Below are positions 43,785 through 51,482 of a DNA stretch of 64,000 bases, piece after piece. The translations under genes were made by a program, and so were the position numbers. The stretch's first letter is position 1. Each line of letters starts with the position of its first letter. A model generated the notes under the pieces. The model made no database searches. It was not told where the DNA came from and saw only the letters and a list, made by a program, of their open reading frames with translations. Source of the DNA: RYN-230 sp963841695 (GTDB taxonomy: Bacteria; Actinomycetota; Actinomycetes; Streptosporangiales; Streptosporangiaceae); assembly GCA_963841695.1 (NCBI GenBank), contig CAWJDQ010000015.1, positions 434,001-498,000 on the forward strand, given 5' to 3'.

Positions 43785-44042
43785 TCAGTGGCAGTCCGCG
43801 TGGACCCAGTCGCGATCGGCCCGCCGGCGGGCCGGCTGCCCGGCGCTGATCTCCTGCCCGCAGCGTGCGCACCGGCGCCCGGCCGCCTGCGCCTCGTGCC
43901 CGGCGAGCTCCGCCCAGGACGGGCCGCCCGGGTCCTCGCCGGGTTCCGGCGGGCTGGTGCCGGGTGACCCGGCCGGGAAGCCGAGGCCGCCGGGGCAGTA
44001 CTGGCTGAGGTGCACGGCCCGTACCCGCTCGCCGATCCGCAC
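43785..44042 (-). CDS. Small CxxC/HxxC protein
   Basis: An 85-residue protein from GTG 44042, with GGGAGG at a good distance before it. The N-terminus (RIGERVRAVHLSQYCPGG) is followed by a Pro/Gly-rich linker. The C-terminal 30 residues have CARCGQEISAGQPA and DWVHADCH, giving a C-x2-C and H-x2-CH arrangement typical of a small zinc ribbon or LIM-like knuckle. The function is unknown. It is missed easily because of its size. Confidence 0.7.
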   Translation of the reverse strand: MRIGERVRAVHLSQYCPGGLGFPAGSPGTSPPEPGEDPGGPSWAELAGHEAQAAGRRCARCGQEISAGQPARRRADRDWVHADCH

Positions 44043-44103
44043 CCGGAACCTCCCCCTTTGCCACCTAGGCTACTGTCGGCGACTCGATGGAGAGGATGAG
44101 CTC

Positions 44104-45084
44104 ATGCGCGCAGTGATCGGGAGCCAGCACGGCGGTCCTGAGGTTCTCCAGATCGGGGAGGTCGCGGTGCCGGAACCGGGGCCCGGGCAGCTGCTGGTGG
44201 ACGTGGCCGCGGCGGGCGTCAACTACATGGACATCTACCAGCGGGAGGGGCGGCCGCCCTACGCCTCCGCCGGGCTGCCGTATATCCCCGGGGCCGAGGG
44301 CGCCGGCACGGTGGCCGCGGTCGGGCCGGCCGTGCGCGACTTCGCCGTGGGGGACCGGGTCGCCTGGACCCAGGTGCCGGGCAGCTACGCGGAGCAGGTC
44401 GCGGTGCCCGCCGCGCTGGCGGTCCCGGTGCCGGGGGACATGGAGCTGGGCGTGGCCGCAGCCGTCATGCTGCAGGGCATGACCGCGCATTACCTCTGCC
44501 ACAGCACCTACCCGGTGAACCAGGGCGACCACGTGGTGGTGCACGCGGCCGCGGGCGGGGTCGGGCTGCTGCTCACCCAGATGATCGCGATGCGCGGCGG
44601 CATCAGCGTCGCCACCACCTCCACCACCGCCAAGGCCGTGCTGGCCCAGCAGGCCGGCGCGAACTACGTCACCGGCTACGAGGACTTCACCGAGGTGGCC
44701 CGCCAGGTCACCGACGGCGCGGGGGTCGCGGCGGTCTACGACGGGATCGGCCAGGCCACGTTCGAGGCGAGCCTGTCGGCCCTGCGGGTCCGCGGCTACA
44801 TGGTCCTGTACGGGGCGGCCAGCGGCCCGGTGCCCCCCTTCGACCTGCAGCGCCTCAACCCGGCGGGCAGCCTGTTCGTCACCCGGCCGACGCTGGGTCA
44901 CTACATGGCCAGCCGGGAGGAGCTGCTGTGGCGGGCCGGTGACCTGTTCCGCTGGATCACCGAGGGCCGCCTGTCGGTCCGGATCAGCGGCCGTTACCCC
45001 CTCGAGGGGGCCGCCCAGGCCCAGGCGGACCTGGCCTCCCGGGGGACGACCGGCAAGCTGCTGCTGATGCCGGACGAGACGTGA
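44104..45084 (+). CDS. qor: Quinone oxidoreductase-like zinc-free MDR enzyme
   Basis: A 326-residue medium-chain reductase. ATG 44104 follows GAGAGGATGAG. The catalytic domain starts AVIGSQHGGPEVLQIGEVAVPEPGPGQLLVDV and has AAGVNYMDIYQREG and PYIPGAEGAGTVAAVG. The NADPH motif is VVVHAAAGGVGLLLTQMI (AAGGVG, about residue 150). Zinc-binding Cys residues are absent, as in QOR. It reduces quinones with NADPH, protecting against oxidative stress. The nitrilase gene follows by 43 bases; a small hairpin lies between them. Confidence 0.93.
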   Translation: MRAVIGSQHGGPEVLQIGEVAVPEPGPGQLLVDVAAAGVNYMDIYQREGRPPYASAGLPYIPGAEGAGTVAAVGPAVRDFAVGDRVAWTQVPGSYAEQVAVPAALAVPVPGDMELGVAAAVMLQGMTAHYLCHSTYPVNQGDHVVVHAAAGGVGLLLTQMIAMRGGISVATTSTTAKAVLAQQAGANYVTGYEDFTEVARQVTDGAGVAAVYDGIGQATFEASLSALRVRGYMVLYGAASGPVPPFDLQRLNPAGSLFVTRPTLGHYMASREELLWRAGDLFRWITEGRLSVRISGRYPLEGAAQAQADLASRGTTGKLLLMPDET

Positions 45085-45127
45085 GGCACCACCCGGTGCC
45101 GGTGCGGCGCTGCGGCCCGGGGCGAGC

Positions 45128-45940
45128 GTGACGGTCGTCGCGGCGTGCCAGCTGCGCCTGGCCGTCGGTGACCCGGCGGGCAACCTGGCCGCGGCGGCCG
45201 AGGCGGTGGGGTCGGCCGCCGCGGCCGGGGCCGGCCTGGTGGTCCTCCCGGAGCTGTGCGACAGCGGATACGTGTTCCGGGAGGCCGCCGAGGCGCGCGC
45301 GCTGGCCAGCCCGGCCGGCGACTGCGCCGCGCTGCGGCAGTGGCAGGCACTCGCCGCCCGGCACCACACCGTGATCGTGGGCGGCTTCTGTGAGCTCGGC
45401 CCGGACGGCCGCCTGTTCAACAGCGCGGCTCTGGTGGACGCGGCCGGCCTCCGCGCCGTGTACCGCAAGGCGCACCTGTGGGACGCCGAGAAGCTGGTCT
45501 TCACCCCCGGGTCGGACGCCCCGCCGGTGGTGGACCTGCCCGCAGGCCGGGTCAGCGTGATGATCTGCTACGACCTGGAGTTCCCCGAATGGGTCCGGCG
45601 GGCGGCGCTGGCCGGCGCGGACCTCATCGCCGCGCCGGTGAACTGGCCCGCCGCCCCGCGGCCGCCCGCCGAGCGGCCGTCCGAGGTGGTGAAGGTACAG
45701 GCCGGCGCCGCGGTGAACGGGGTCTTCATCGTGATCGCAGACCGCTGCGGCACCGAGCGCGGGGTGGCCTGGGTGGGCGGCAGCCTCATCGCCGGCCCGG
45801 ACGGCTATCCGCTGGCTGGCCCGGTCACCGCCGACGAGCCCGCGGTCCTGACCGCCGACTGCGACCTGCCCCGCGCGCGGGACAAGCGCATCAACTCCCG
45901 CAACGACCTATTCGCCGATCGCCGCCCCGCCCTCTACTAA
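45128..45940 (+). CDS. Nitrilase-superfamily carbon-nitrogen hydrolase
   Basis: A 270-residue amidase-type enzyme from GTG 45128. The catalytic triad is clear: Glu in LVVLPELCDSGY, Lys in YRKAHLWD, and Cys in MICYDLEFPEWVRRAAL. The second Glu may be in the SEVVKVQAGAAVNGVF region. Members hydrolyse amides or N-carbamoyl compounds; the substrate is not deducible. It may be co-transcribed with qor. Confidence 0.93.
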   Translation: MTVVAACQLRLAVGDPAGNLAAAAEAVGSAAAAGAGLVVLPELCDSGYVFREAAEARALASPAGDCAALRQWQALAARHHTVIVGGFCELGPDGRLFNSAALVDAAGLRAVYRKAHLWDAEKLVFTPGSDAPPVVDLPAGRVSVMICYDLEFPEWVRRAALAGADLIAAPVNWPAAPRPPAERPSEVVKVQAGAAVNGVFIVIADRCGTERGVAWVGGSLIAGPDGYPLAGPVTADEPAVLTADCDLPRARDKRINSRNDLFADRRPALY

Positions 45941-46031
45941 CCCCCGGTCCCGCCCGCCCCCCGGTCCCGCCCGCCCCTTCGGTCCTGCCCGCCCGCCGGT
46001 CTGGCCCGCTCCCGCTTGATCATGGGGCACC

Positions 46032-46107
46032 GCCACTTTTCCCGCGTTTCGTGCGTCGTTTTGTCTCTTTCGTCCGGTTAGGGCGAACCATGCGCGGGAA
46101 AAGTGGC
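46032..46107. repeat. Perfect 15-bp inverted repeat, palindromic intergenic element
   Basis: GCCACTTTTCCCGCG (46032-46046) is exactly complementary to CGCGGGAAAAGTGGC (46093-46107). The 46-base interior is unusually T-rich (GTCGTTTTGTCTCTTTCG). It lies in the 194-base spacer between two convergent genes. A stem of this size over a long, low-GC interior looks more like a small palindromic mobile or REP-type element, or a structured RNA, than a standard terminator. Confidence 0.75.
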
Positions 46108-46134
46108 TGAGCGGAGTCGCAGGGTGGGTGGCGG

Positions 46135-47055
46135 TTAGGCCGGGTAGCGGGCTCCGCGGGTCGTGACCCGGATGGAGTAGAGGGAGCTCGTGCCGCACAT
46201 GAAGATCTGGTTGCGCTGCGCCCCGCCGAAGGTCAGGTTGGCCACGATCTCCGGCACGTGCAGCTTGCCCAGCAGGGTGCCGTCCGGGTCGAAGCAGTGC
46301 AGCCCGTCGCCCGCGGCCGCCCAGACCCGGCCCGCGCTGTCCAGCCGGAGGCCATCGAAGGTGCCCACGTCACAGCGCGCGAACACGTCCCCCCCGGTCA
46401 GGCCCATCCCATCCTCGGTCACGGTGAACAGCCGGATATGCCGCTCCTCGCTGTCCCCGATGTACAGGCGCCGCTCGTCGGGGGTGAAGGCCAGCCCGTT
46501 GGGGCGGTTGAAGTCCCCGGCCACGATGCGCAGGGCGCCGGAGCCTGGATCGATGCGGTACACGTGGCAGGCGCCGATCTCGCTGTCGGCCTGGTGCCCC
46601 TCGTAGTCGCTGTCGATGCCGTAGCCGGGGTCGGTGAACCAGACCGAGCCGTCGGCGCGCTCCACGACGTCGTTCGGGCTGTTGAGCCGCTGGCCCTGGT
46701 AGCGGTCGGCCAGCACGGTGATCAACCCGTCCGGCTCGGTGCGGGTGACCTGCCTGGCCCCGTGCTCACAGCTGACCAGGCGGCCCCGCCGGTCCACGGT
46801 ATGACCGTTGGCGAAGCGTGAAGGCTGGCGGAAGATGCCGACCGCACCGGTGGTCTCGTCCCAGCGCAGCAGCCGGTCGTTGGGTATGTCGCTGAACAGG
46901 AGGTAGCGGCCGGCCGGGAAGTAGGCCGGCCCCTCGGTCCAGCGGCAGCCGGTGTGCAGGATCTCGAGCTGCCGGTCGCCGTGCACCCGTTCGAACCGCT
47001 GGTCCAGGACCTCGAATCTCGCTGGGATGGTCTCGCGCACTGGGATCTCAAGCAC
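46135..47055 (-). CDS. SMP-30/gluconolactonase-family protein
   Basis: A 306-residue beta-propeller lactonase from GTG 47055, preferred over longer frames because similarity starts here (LEIPVRETIPARFEVLDQRF). Characteristic motifs: CRWTEGPAYFPAGRYLLFSDIPNDRLLRWD (metal Glu), LNSPNDVVERADGSVWFTDPGYG (Asn, Asp), FNRPNGLAFTPDERRLYIGDS and FDGLRLDSAGRVWAAAGDGLHCF. All divalent-metal ligands seem present. It opens sugar lactones. A gluconokinase is encoded 1.7 kb away on the same strand. Its promoter faces a VOC gene across a palindromic site. Confidence 0.93.
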   Translation of the reverse strand: MLEIPVRETIPARFEVLDQRFERVHGDRQLEILHTGCRWTEGPAYFPAGRYLLFSDIPNDRLLRWDETTGAVGIFRQPSRFANGHTVDRRGRLVSCEHGARQVTRTEPDGLITVLADRYQGQRLNSPNDVVERADGSVWFTDPGYGIDSDYEGHQADSEIGACHVYRIDPGSGALRIVAGDFNRPNGLAFTPDERRLYIGDSEERHIRLFTVTEDGMGLTGGDVFARCDVGTFDGLRLDSAGRVWAAAGDGLHCFDPDGTLLGKLHVPEIVANLTFGGAQRNQIFMCGTSSLYSIRVTTRGARYPA

Positions 47056-47079
47056 TGGGGGCTCCCGCCTGGAATACTG

Positions 47080-47093
47080 TCTTGATGTCAAGA
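47080..47093. promoter_or_regulatory. MarR/other repressor palindrome between divergent genes
   Basis: TCTTGA-TG-TCAAGA (47080-47093) is a perfect palindrome with further partial symmetry outside. This TTGA-n2-TCAA core is common among MarR-type and related wHTH regulators in actinobacteria. It sits in the 107-base spacer between the SMP-30 and VOC genes and should control both. Confidence 0.75.
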
Positions 47094-47162
47094 TAAAATG
47101 CTGGCCAGGATGCGGCCCGGCCGCCCGGCCCCGGCCGCACCGGCGTGCTCCCGGAGGTGCAC

Positions 47163-47519
47163 ATGATCCATCATGTTCAGCTGGCCTGCCCGCCGGGGAG
47201 TGAACCGGCGCTGCGCGCCTTCTACCACGGGGTCCTGGGCCTGGATGAGATCCCCAAGCCGGCCGTCCTGGCCGCCCGGGGCGGCTGCTGGTTCCGCGGC
47301 TACGGGATCGAGCTGCACCTCGGGGTGGAGCAGGACTTCCGCCCGGCCCGGAAGGCGCACCCGGGCCTGCTCGTGCAGGACCTCGACGCCTGGGCGGCCC
47401 GGCTGCGCGCGGCGGGCTGCCCGGTGCGGCCGGACGGCGATTTCCCCGGCATGCGCCGGTTCTACAGCGAGGATCCGCTGGGCAACCGCCTGGAGTTCCT
47501 GGAGCCGGCCTCGGGCTGA
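47163..47519 (+). CDS. VOC-family protein (glyoxalase-like)
   Basis: A 118-residue protein from ATG 47163, preceded by CGGAGGTG. It begins IHHVQLACPPGSEPALRAFYHGVLGLDEIPKP with metal-ligand His, then YGIELHLGVEQDF and HPGLLVQDLDAWAARLRAAG, and ends RRFYSEDPLGNRLEFLEP (Glu ligand). It is a complete single-domain dioxygenase/glyoxalase relative; the reaction is unknown. It is divergent from SMP-30 and shares its operator. Confidence 0.93.
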   Translation: MIHHVQLACPPGSEPALRAFYHGVLGLDEIPKPAVLAARGGCWFRGYGIELHLGVEQDFRPARKAHPGLLVQDLDAWAARLRAAGCPVRPDGDFPGMRRFYSEDPLGNRLEFLEPASG

Positions 47520-47562
47520 CGGGCCCGGAGCGGGACAGCGGCACCGGTGACGGCCGGACCGG

Positions 47563-47946
47563 TTAGCGGCGCTCGGCCGGCTCCGGGACCAGCACGCCGA
47601 GCAGCCAGCCGACGACCGCGACGATGATCGCGCCCCAGAACGCAGGCCAGAACCCGGTGATGTGGAACGGGAGCGTGAGCTCGCCAGCCACCCAGCTGGT
47701 CAGCCAGAGCAGCAGGCCGTTGACCACCAGCGCGATCAGCCCGAGGGTCAGCACGTAGAACAGGCAGCCGACTGCCTTGACGACCGGCTTGATGACGGCG
47801 TTCACCAGCCCGAAGATCACCGCGACCGCCAGCAGGGTGAGCACCTTCGCGACGGTGGTGCCGTGGCCGAGCTGGATGCCGGGCACCAGCCAGGTGGCCA
47901 CGGCGAGCGCGGCGGCGGTCGGGACGGCGCGGATCAGGACACGCAT
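47563..47946 (-). CDS. Phage-holin-family-4-like membrane protein
   Basis: A 127-residue protein with four membrane helices: RAVPTAAALAVATWLVPGIQLG, TLLAVAVIFGLVNAVIKPVVK, FYVLTLGLIALVVNGLLLWLT and WGAIIVAVVGWLLGVLVP. The IFGLVNAVIKPVVK..P..TLG pattern is the DUF/holin-4 superfamily found widely in bacterial chromosomes, unrelated to lysis in most cases. The function is unknown. Confidence 0.93.
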   Translation of the reverse strand: MRVLIRAVPTAAALAVATWLVPGIQLGHGTTVAKVLTLLAVAVIFGLVNAVIKPVVKAVGCLFYVLTLGLIALVVNGLLLWLTSWVAGELTLPFHITGFWPAFWGAIIVAVVGWLLGVLVPEPAERR

Positions 47947-48469
47947 GCGGCAATCATCCCATGATGAGAGGTATGGGCAGGCTGTCCGGCACGCGCGGTA
48001 AGCGCATGTGTAGCCTCCGCCAGAACCGGGTATAGGCGCATAAAGCTACTCAGCTAAGGAAATTAGTAATTTAATAATGGCGCTGCTATTTGCGCTTTCG
48101 CTGGACATCCAAGACGGTTCATGCCAGCATGACAAACGCGCAGGCGGATGCGGGAGACTACGGGTCGTAGTCCCCTGCATGTCTGCGTATGGGGGGGATG
48201 AGGGCTCAGGTGCCTTCTTCCCGGGGGAGTGGAAACGCGGGGTACCGGGCCGGCGACGGCGGCCTGCACAATGGCCAGGGTCCTGGCCCGCGCTCCGCGG
48301 CGAGGGGGGAGTAACTGTGGGCTGTGTGTGGCAATCGACGTATCCTCCCGACGGGCGGTTCGCGGACGCCCGGGTGCACCAGCGGTTCGAGCCCCGGCAC
48401 CGCAAACCGCCCCGATGGGTCAGAATTGCCCGCGCCACCACTCCCGCAGTGGGCCGGCTGAGGACGCGC
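47947..48469. other. Spacer with a low-GC patch
   Basis: No recognisable gene. An unusually A/T-rich patch (about 48036-48082, with TTAGTAATTTAATAATGG) interrupts very GC-rich DNA. It may hold a promoter or be a trace of foreign DNA. A small possible gene at its right end is listed separately. Confidence 0.45.
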
Positions 48470-48514
48470 CTATTTCCACCGGAAATGCACGAAGACCCGG
48501 CCGAAGTTCTTTGA
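48317..48514 (+). CDS. Possible small basic protein
   Basis: A 65-codon frame from GTG 48317, preceded by GAGGGGGGA with good spacing. The sequence (GCVWQSTYPPDGRFADARVHQR, FEPRHRKPPRWVRIARATT) has non-random composition with Trp, Tyr, His and Arg, and lacks the Ala/Pro/Arg skew of spurious frames. It overlaps the 3' end of the convergent Smr gene by 45 bases. I do not recognise it; it could still be chance. Confidence 0.3.
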   Translation: MGCVWQSTYPPDGRFADARVHQRFEPRHRKPPRWVRIARATTPAVGRLRTRLFPPEMHEDPAEVL

Positions 48515-48724
48515 GTCCTTCTCGACCCGGCTGTATAGCTGCTTAATTTCTTTCTGCTCGAGGAACCTCAGGACGTGCTTTTTCAGCTGACCTGAACCCT
48601 TGCCCGGAATGATCTCCACCACCGGCGCCTTCTTGGCCACGGCCTCGTCGATGATTGCGCGGAGAGCCCGGTCGATGTCCTGGCCCCGGTTGTAAATGTC
48701 GTGCAGGTCGAGCTTCAGCTTCAT
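48470..48724 (-). CDS. Small Smr-domain protein
   Basis: An 84-residue single Smr domain. It starts LKLDLHDIYNRGQDIDRALRAIIDEAV (LDLH motif) and has VEIIPGKGSGQLKKHVLRFLEQ (the GKGxG-x-L nucleic-acid-binding motif), ending RVFVHFRW. Smr domains are endonuclease or RNA-binding modules of MutS2 relatives. Its start overlaps the gluconokinase stop (4 bases), so they form an operon. GC content is slightly lower than in neighbours. Confidence 0.93.
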   Translation of the reverse strand: MKLKLDLHDIYNRGQDIDRALRAIIDEAVAKKAPVVEIIPGKGSGQLKKHVLRFLEQKEIKQLYSRVEKDSKNFGRVFVHFRWK

Positions 48725-49242
48725 GGGCTCATCTTCTCCCGCGGGGGGCTCAGCTCAAGGCGCCGGATGATCTCGTCCATGACCTGGTTCGGCGCAGCGG
48801 TGTCCTCGAGCACCAGGACGTGCTCGGCGGGCAGCGGGTCCTCCAGGTCGGCGAGCTGGCTGTCCAGCAGGGCAGCGGGGAAGAAATGACCGTGCCGGGC
48901 GCGCAGCCGGGCCTCCAGCACTGCCCGGCTGACGTGCAGGAACACCATCCGGGCCGCAGGCCGCCCGGCCAGCAGCTGCTCCCGGTAGGACTGTTTCAGC
49001 GCGGAGCAGGCCAGCACGGCGGATTCACCGGCGGCGGCGTACCCGTCTATCCGCGCCCCGACGATGTCCAGCCACGGCCTCCGGTCCGCATCGGTCAGCG
49101 GATGGCCGGCCCGCATCTTGGCGATGTTCGCGGCCGGGTGCAGTGCGTCGGCGTCCGTGAATGGCCAGCCCAGCCTGCTCGCCAGCAGGGAACCGACGGT
49201 TGTCTTGCCGCTGCCGGACACGCCGGCCACGACCACGATCAT
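48721..49242 (-). CDS. gntK: Gluconokinase
   Basis: A 173-residue kinase of the GntK type. Walker A is VVVAGVSGSGKTTVGSLLA (about residue 8-16). The family motifs are WPFTDADALHPAANIAKMRAGHPLTDADRRPWLD and VLACSALKQSYREQLLAG, then FLHVSRAVLEARLRARHGHFFPAALLDSQLADLEDP. It phosphorylates gluconate to 6-phosphogluconate. The SMP-30 lactonase, encoded further along the same strand, could supply gluconate. It is first in a two-gene operon with the Smr protein. Confidence 0.95.
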   Translation of the reverse strand: MIVVVAGVSGSGKTTVGSLLASRLGWPFTDADALHPAANIAKMRAGHPLTDADRRPWLDIVGARIDGYAAAGESAVLACSALKQSYREQLLAGRPAARMVFLHVSRAVLEARLRARHGHFFPAALLDSQLADLEDPLPAEHVLVLEDTAAPNQVMDEIIRRLELSPPREKMSP

Positions 49243-49386
49243 GGCCGCGAGCCTACCGGCGGGCGGCCAGGGCCGCCCCGCGACCTTGGCCGGTGCCCCT
49301 CGCGGTGGGCACCGGCCGCTGTTAGTGTCGGGTGGGCTACGGGACGGCGGTGGGGCCGTCCCGGCCGTCAGCGATCAGGAGATGGG

Positions 49387-50789
49387 ATGCGAGTGCGCCG
49401 CAACCTGTCCATTGCCGTGGGCTCGGCCGCGATGGCCGCCGCGGTGGCGGGCAGCACCTCTGCCGCCGCGGGCGGTGCCGCCGCCGTGGCCGCGACCGCC
49501 ACGGTGGCCATCAGCCCGTCCGTGGTCCACGTCCGGGATGCGGCGGCCGCCCCGCCGTCCACGGCCTACTGCGAGGCCCACTTCAAGATCGCCTGCTACG
49601 AGCCCGCCCAGATCCAGCAGGCCTACAACCTGGGTCCGCTGTTCAGCAAGGGGATCACCGGCAAGGGCCAGACGATCGTGATCGTCGACTCCTACGGGTC
49701 CCCGACCGTGCGGTACGACCTGACCAAGTTCGACCAGACGTTCCACCTGCCCAACCCGCCGTCGCTGAAGATCATCCAGCGCCGGCCCGGTGCCGAAGTA
49801 CCGGCCCACCTCTAACCGGGAAGGCTGGGCGGGCGAGACCGACCTGGACGTCGAGTACTCGCACACGATGGCCCCGGACGCGAACATCATCCTGGTGGAG
49901 ACGCCGACCTCGGAGAACGAGGGCACGACCGGCTTCCCGGCCATCGTCAAGGCCGAGACGTACGTGGTCAACCATCACCTCGGCGGGGTGATCAGCCAGA
50001 GCTTCAGCGCGACCGAGCAGACCTTCCCGTCCAAGAAGTCCCTGCTCAACCTGCGTGGCGCGTACAAGGACGCGGCGGCCAAGGGGGTCACCGTGCTGGC
50101 CGCCTCCGGCGACAGCGGCGCGGCCGACGTCAAGTTCAACGAGACCACCTACTACCTGCACCCGGTGACCTCGTGGCCGGACAGCGACCCGCTGGTGACC
50201 GGGGTCGGCGGCACCCAGCTGCACCTGTCGGCCAAGGGCCGCTGGCACAGCACGGTCTGGAACGACACCTACAACGTGCCCACCCAGGAGTACATCTTCG
50301 GGAACAAGGGCCCGAACCCGCTGGCCGGCGGGGGCGGCAAGTCCGTGGTGTTCTCCCGCCCCGCGTACCAGGACGGCGTGGCGAACGTGGTCGGCGGCCA
50401 GCGCGGCGTGCCGGACATCTCGATGAGCGGGGCCTGCAACGGCGCGGTCGACATGTACCAGAGCTTCAAGGGCCAGCCGCGGCTGGTACCCGACCTGCGG
50501 CACCAGCGAGGCCACCCCCGAGTTCGCCGGCGTGGTCGCCCTGGCCGACCAGGTCGCCGGGCACCCGCTCGGCCTGATCAACCCGGCGCTGTACAAGATG
50601 TCCGCGATGGGCGCGGCGTCCGGCATCGTGGACGTGACCAAGGGCAACAACACCGTCTCGTTCACCCAGGGCGGCGCGCTGCACACCGTGACCGGGTTCA
50701 GCGCCCGGCCCGGCTACGACCTCGCCTCCGGGGTCGGGACCATCAACGGCGCCCTGTTCGTGCCGGAACTGGCGAAACTGGCCGGCTAG
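49387..50789 (+). pseudogene. Sedolisin (S53) protease with two frameshifts
   Basis: An exported acid-type serine protease. ATG 49387 starts a signal peptide (RRNLSIAVGSAAMAAAVAGSTSAAA). Next come KIACYEPAQIQQAYNLGPLFSKGITGKGQTI, the catalytic Glu/Asp in GETDLDVEYSHTMAPDANI, oxyanion Asp in AASGDSGAAD, the active Ser in CGTSEATPEFAG and the calcium site in GYDLASGVGTING. The frame changes near 49785 and near 50480, each equal to one extra base. All catalytic residues survive across three frames. The usual long propeptide seems short here, so the mature form is a subset lacking a full prodomain. Confidence 0.87.
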
Positions 50790-50801
50790 CCGTCCGCGCG
50801 G

Positions 50802-50834
50802 CGCGGGGCCTGGTCGGCGAAACCAGGCCCCGCG
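50802..50834 (+). terminator. Strong hairpin terminator after the sedolisin gene
   Basis: CGCGGGGCCTGGT (50802-50814), 7-base loop, ACCAGGCCCCGCG (50822-50834): a perfect 13-bp stem followed by TTTGCG. It lies just after the protease stop and before the SigK-type gene, so it separates the two units. Confidence 0.88.
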
Positions 50835-50882
50835 TTTGCGTGCCGGACCCATCCAGCCGGGCAGGCGCTCCGAATACCCACC

Positions 50883-51482
50883 ATGAGCACACCTGACGTG
50901 CCCGAATCCCGGCGGGGGCTGCGGCCCCTGCCGGGACGCGAGGAGGACCTCGGCGAGCTGCTGACCCGGGTGGCCCGGGGCGACGAGGCGGCGTTCGAGG
51001 CGGCCTACGACCGGCTGGCCGGCCCCGTCTACGGCCTCATCTGCAAGGTCGTACGGGACCCGGCCCAGTCCGAGGAAGTCGCCCAGGAGGTCCTGCTGGA
51101 GGTGTGGCGCGCGGCGTCACGCTTCGACGCCGCCCGGGGCAGCGCGATGACCTGGGTGATGACGATCGCGCACCGGCGGGCCATCGACCGGGTCCGCTCG
51201 GCGAGCGCGGAAACCCAGCGGGAGCACAAGGTCAGCACGATCGCGGCCGTGCCCCCGGAGGGGGTAGCGGAGACGGTCGAGTCCCGGCTGGACGCGGAGC
51301 GGGTGCGCCGCTGCCTGGACTCGCTGACTGAGCTGCAGCGCCAGTCGATCACCCTGGCCTATTACGGCGGCTATACGTATCCGGAAGTCGCATCGCTGCT
51401 CGCCACCGCGCTCGGGACGGTCAAGACCCGGGTGCGGGACGGCCTGATCCGGATGCGCGACTGCATGGGGGTGAGCTGGTGA
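50883..51482 (+). CDS. sigK: ECF sigma factor, SigK-like
   Basis: A 199-residue sigma factor. Region 2 is DEAAFEAAYDRLAGPVYGLICKVVRDPAQSEEVAQEVLLEVWRAASRFD with AMTWVMTIAHRRAIDRVRSA (region 2.4). Region 4 is LDSLTELQRQSITLAYYGGYTYPEVASLLATALGTVKTRVRDGLIRMRDCMG. This YYGGYTY..A..L pattern is characteristic of SigK of mycobacteria and relatives. The anti-sigma gene overlaps its stop. Release from the anti-sigma factor should switch on stress genes. Confidence 0.9.
   Translation: MSTPDVPESRRGLRPLPGREEDLGELLTRVARGDEAAFEAAYDRLAGPVYGLICKVVRDPAQSEEVAQEVLLEVWRAASRFDAARGSAMTWVMTIAHRRAIDRVRSASAETQREHKVSTIAAVPPEGVAETVESRLDAERVRRCLDSLTELQRQSITLAYYGGYTYPEVASLLATALGTVKTRVRDGLIRMRDCMGVSW

Noticed and set aside
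45085..45100. Terminator between qor and the nitrilase gene
   Set aside because: GGCACC/GGTGCC can pair, but the stem is only 6 bp with no T-run, and the short gap suggests co-transcription.
47563..47946. Prophage holin
   Set aside because: The protein belongs to a holin-like superfamily but no other phage genes are present; such proteins are common chromosomal genes.
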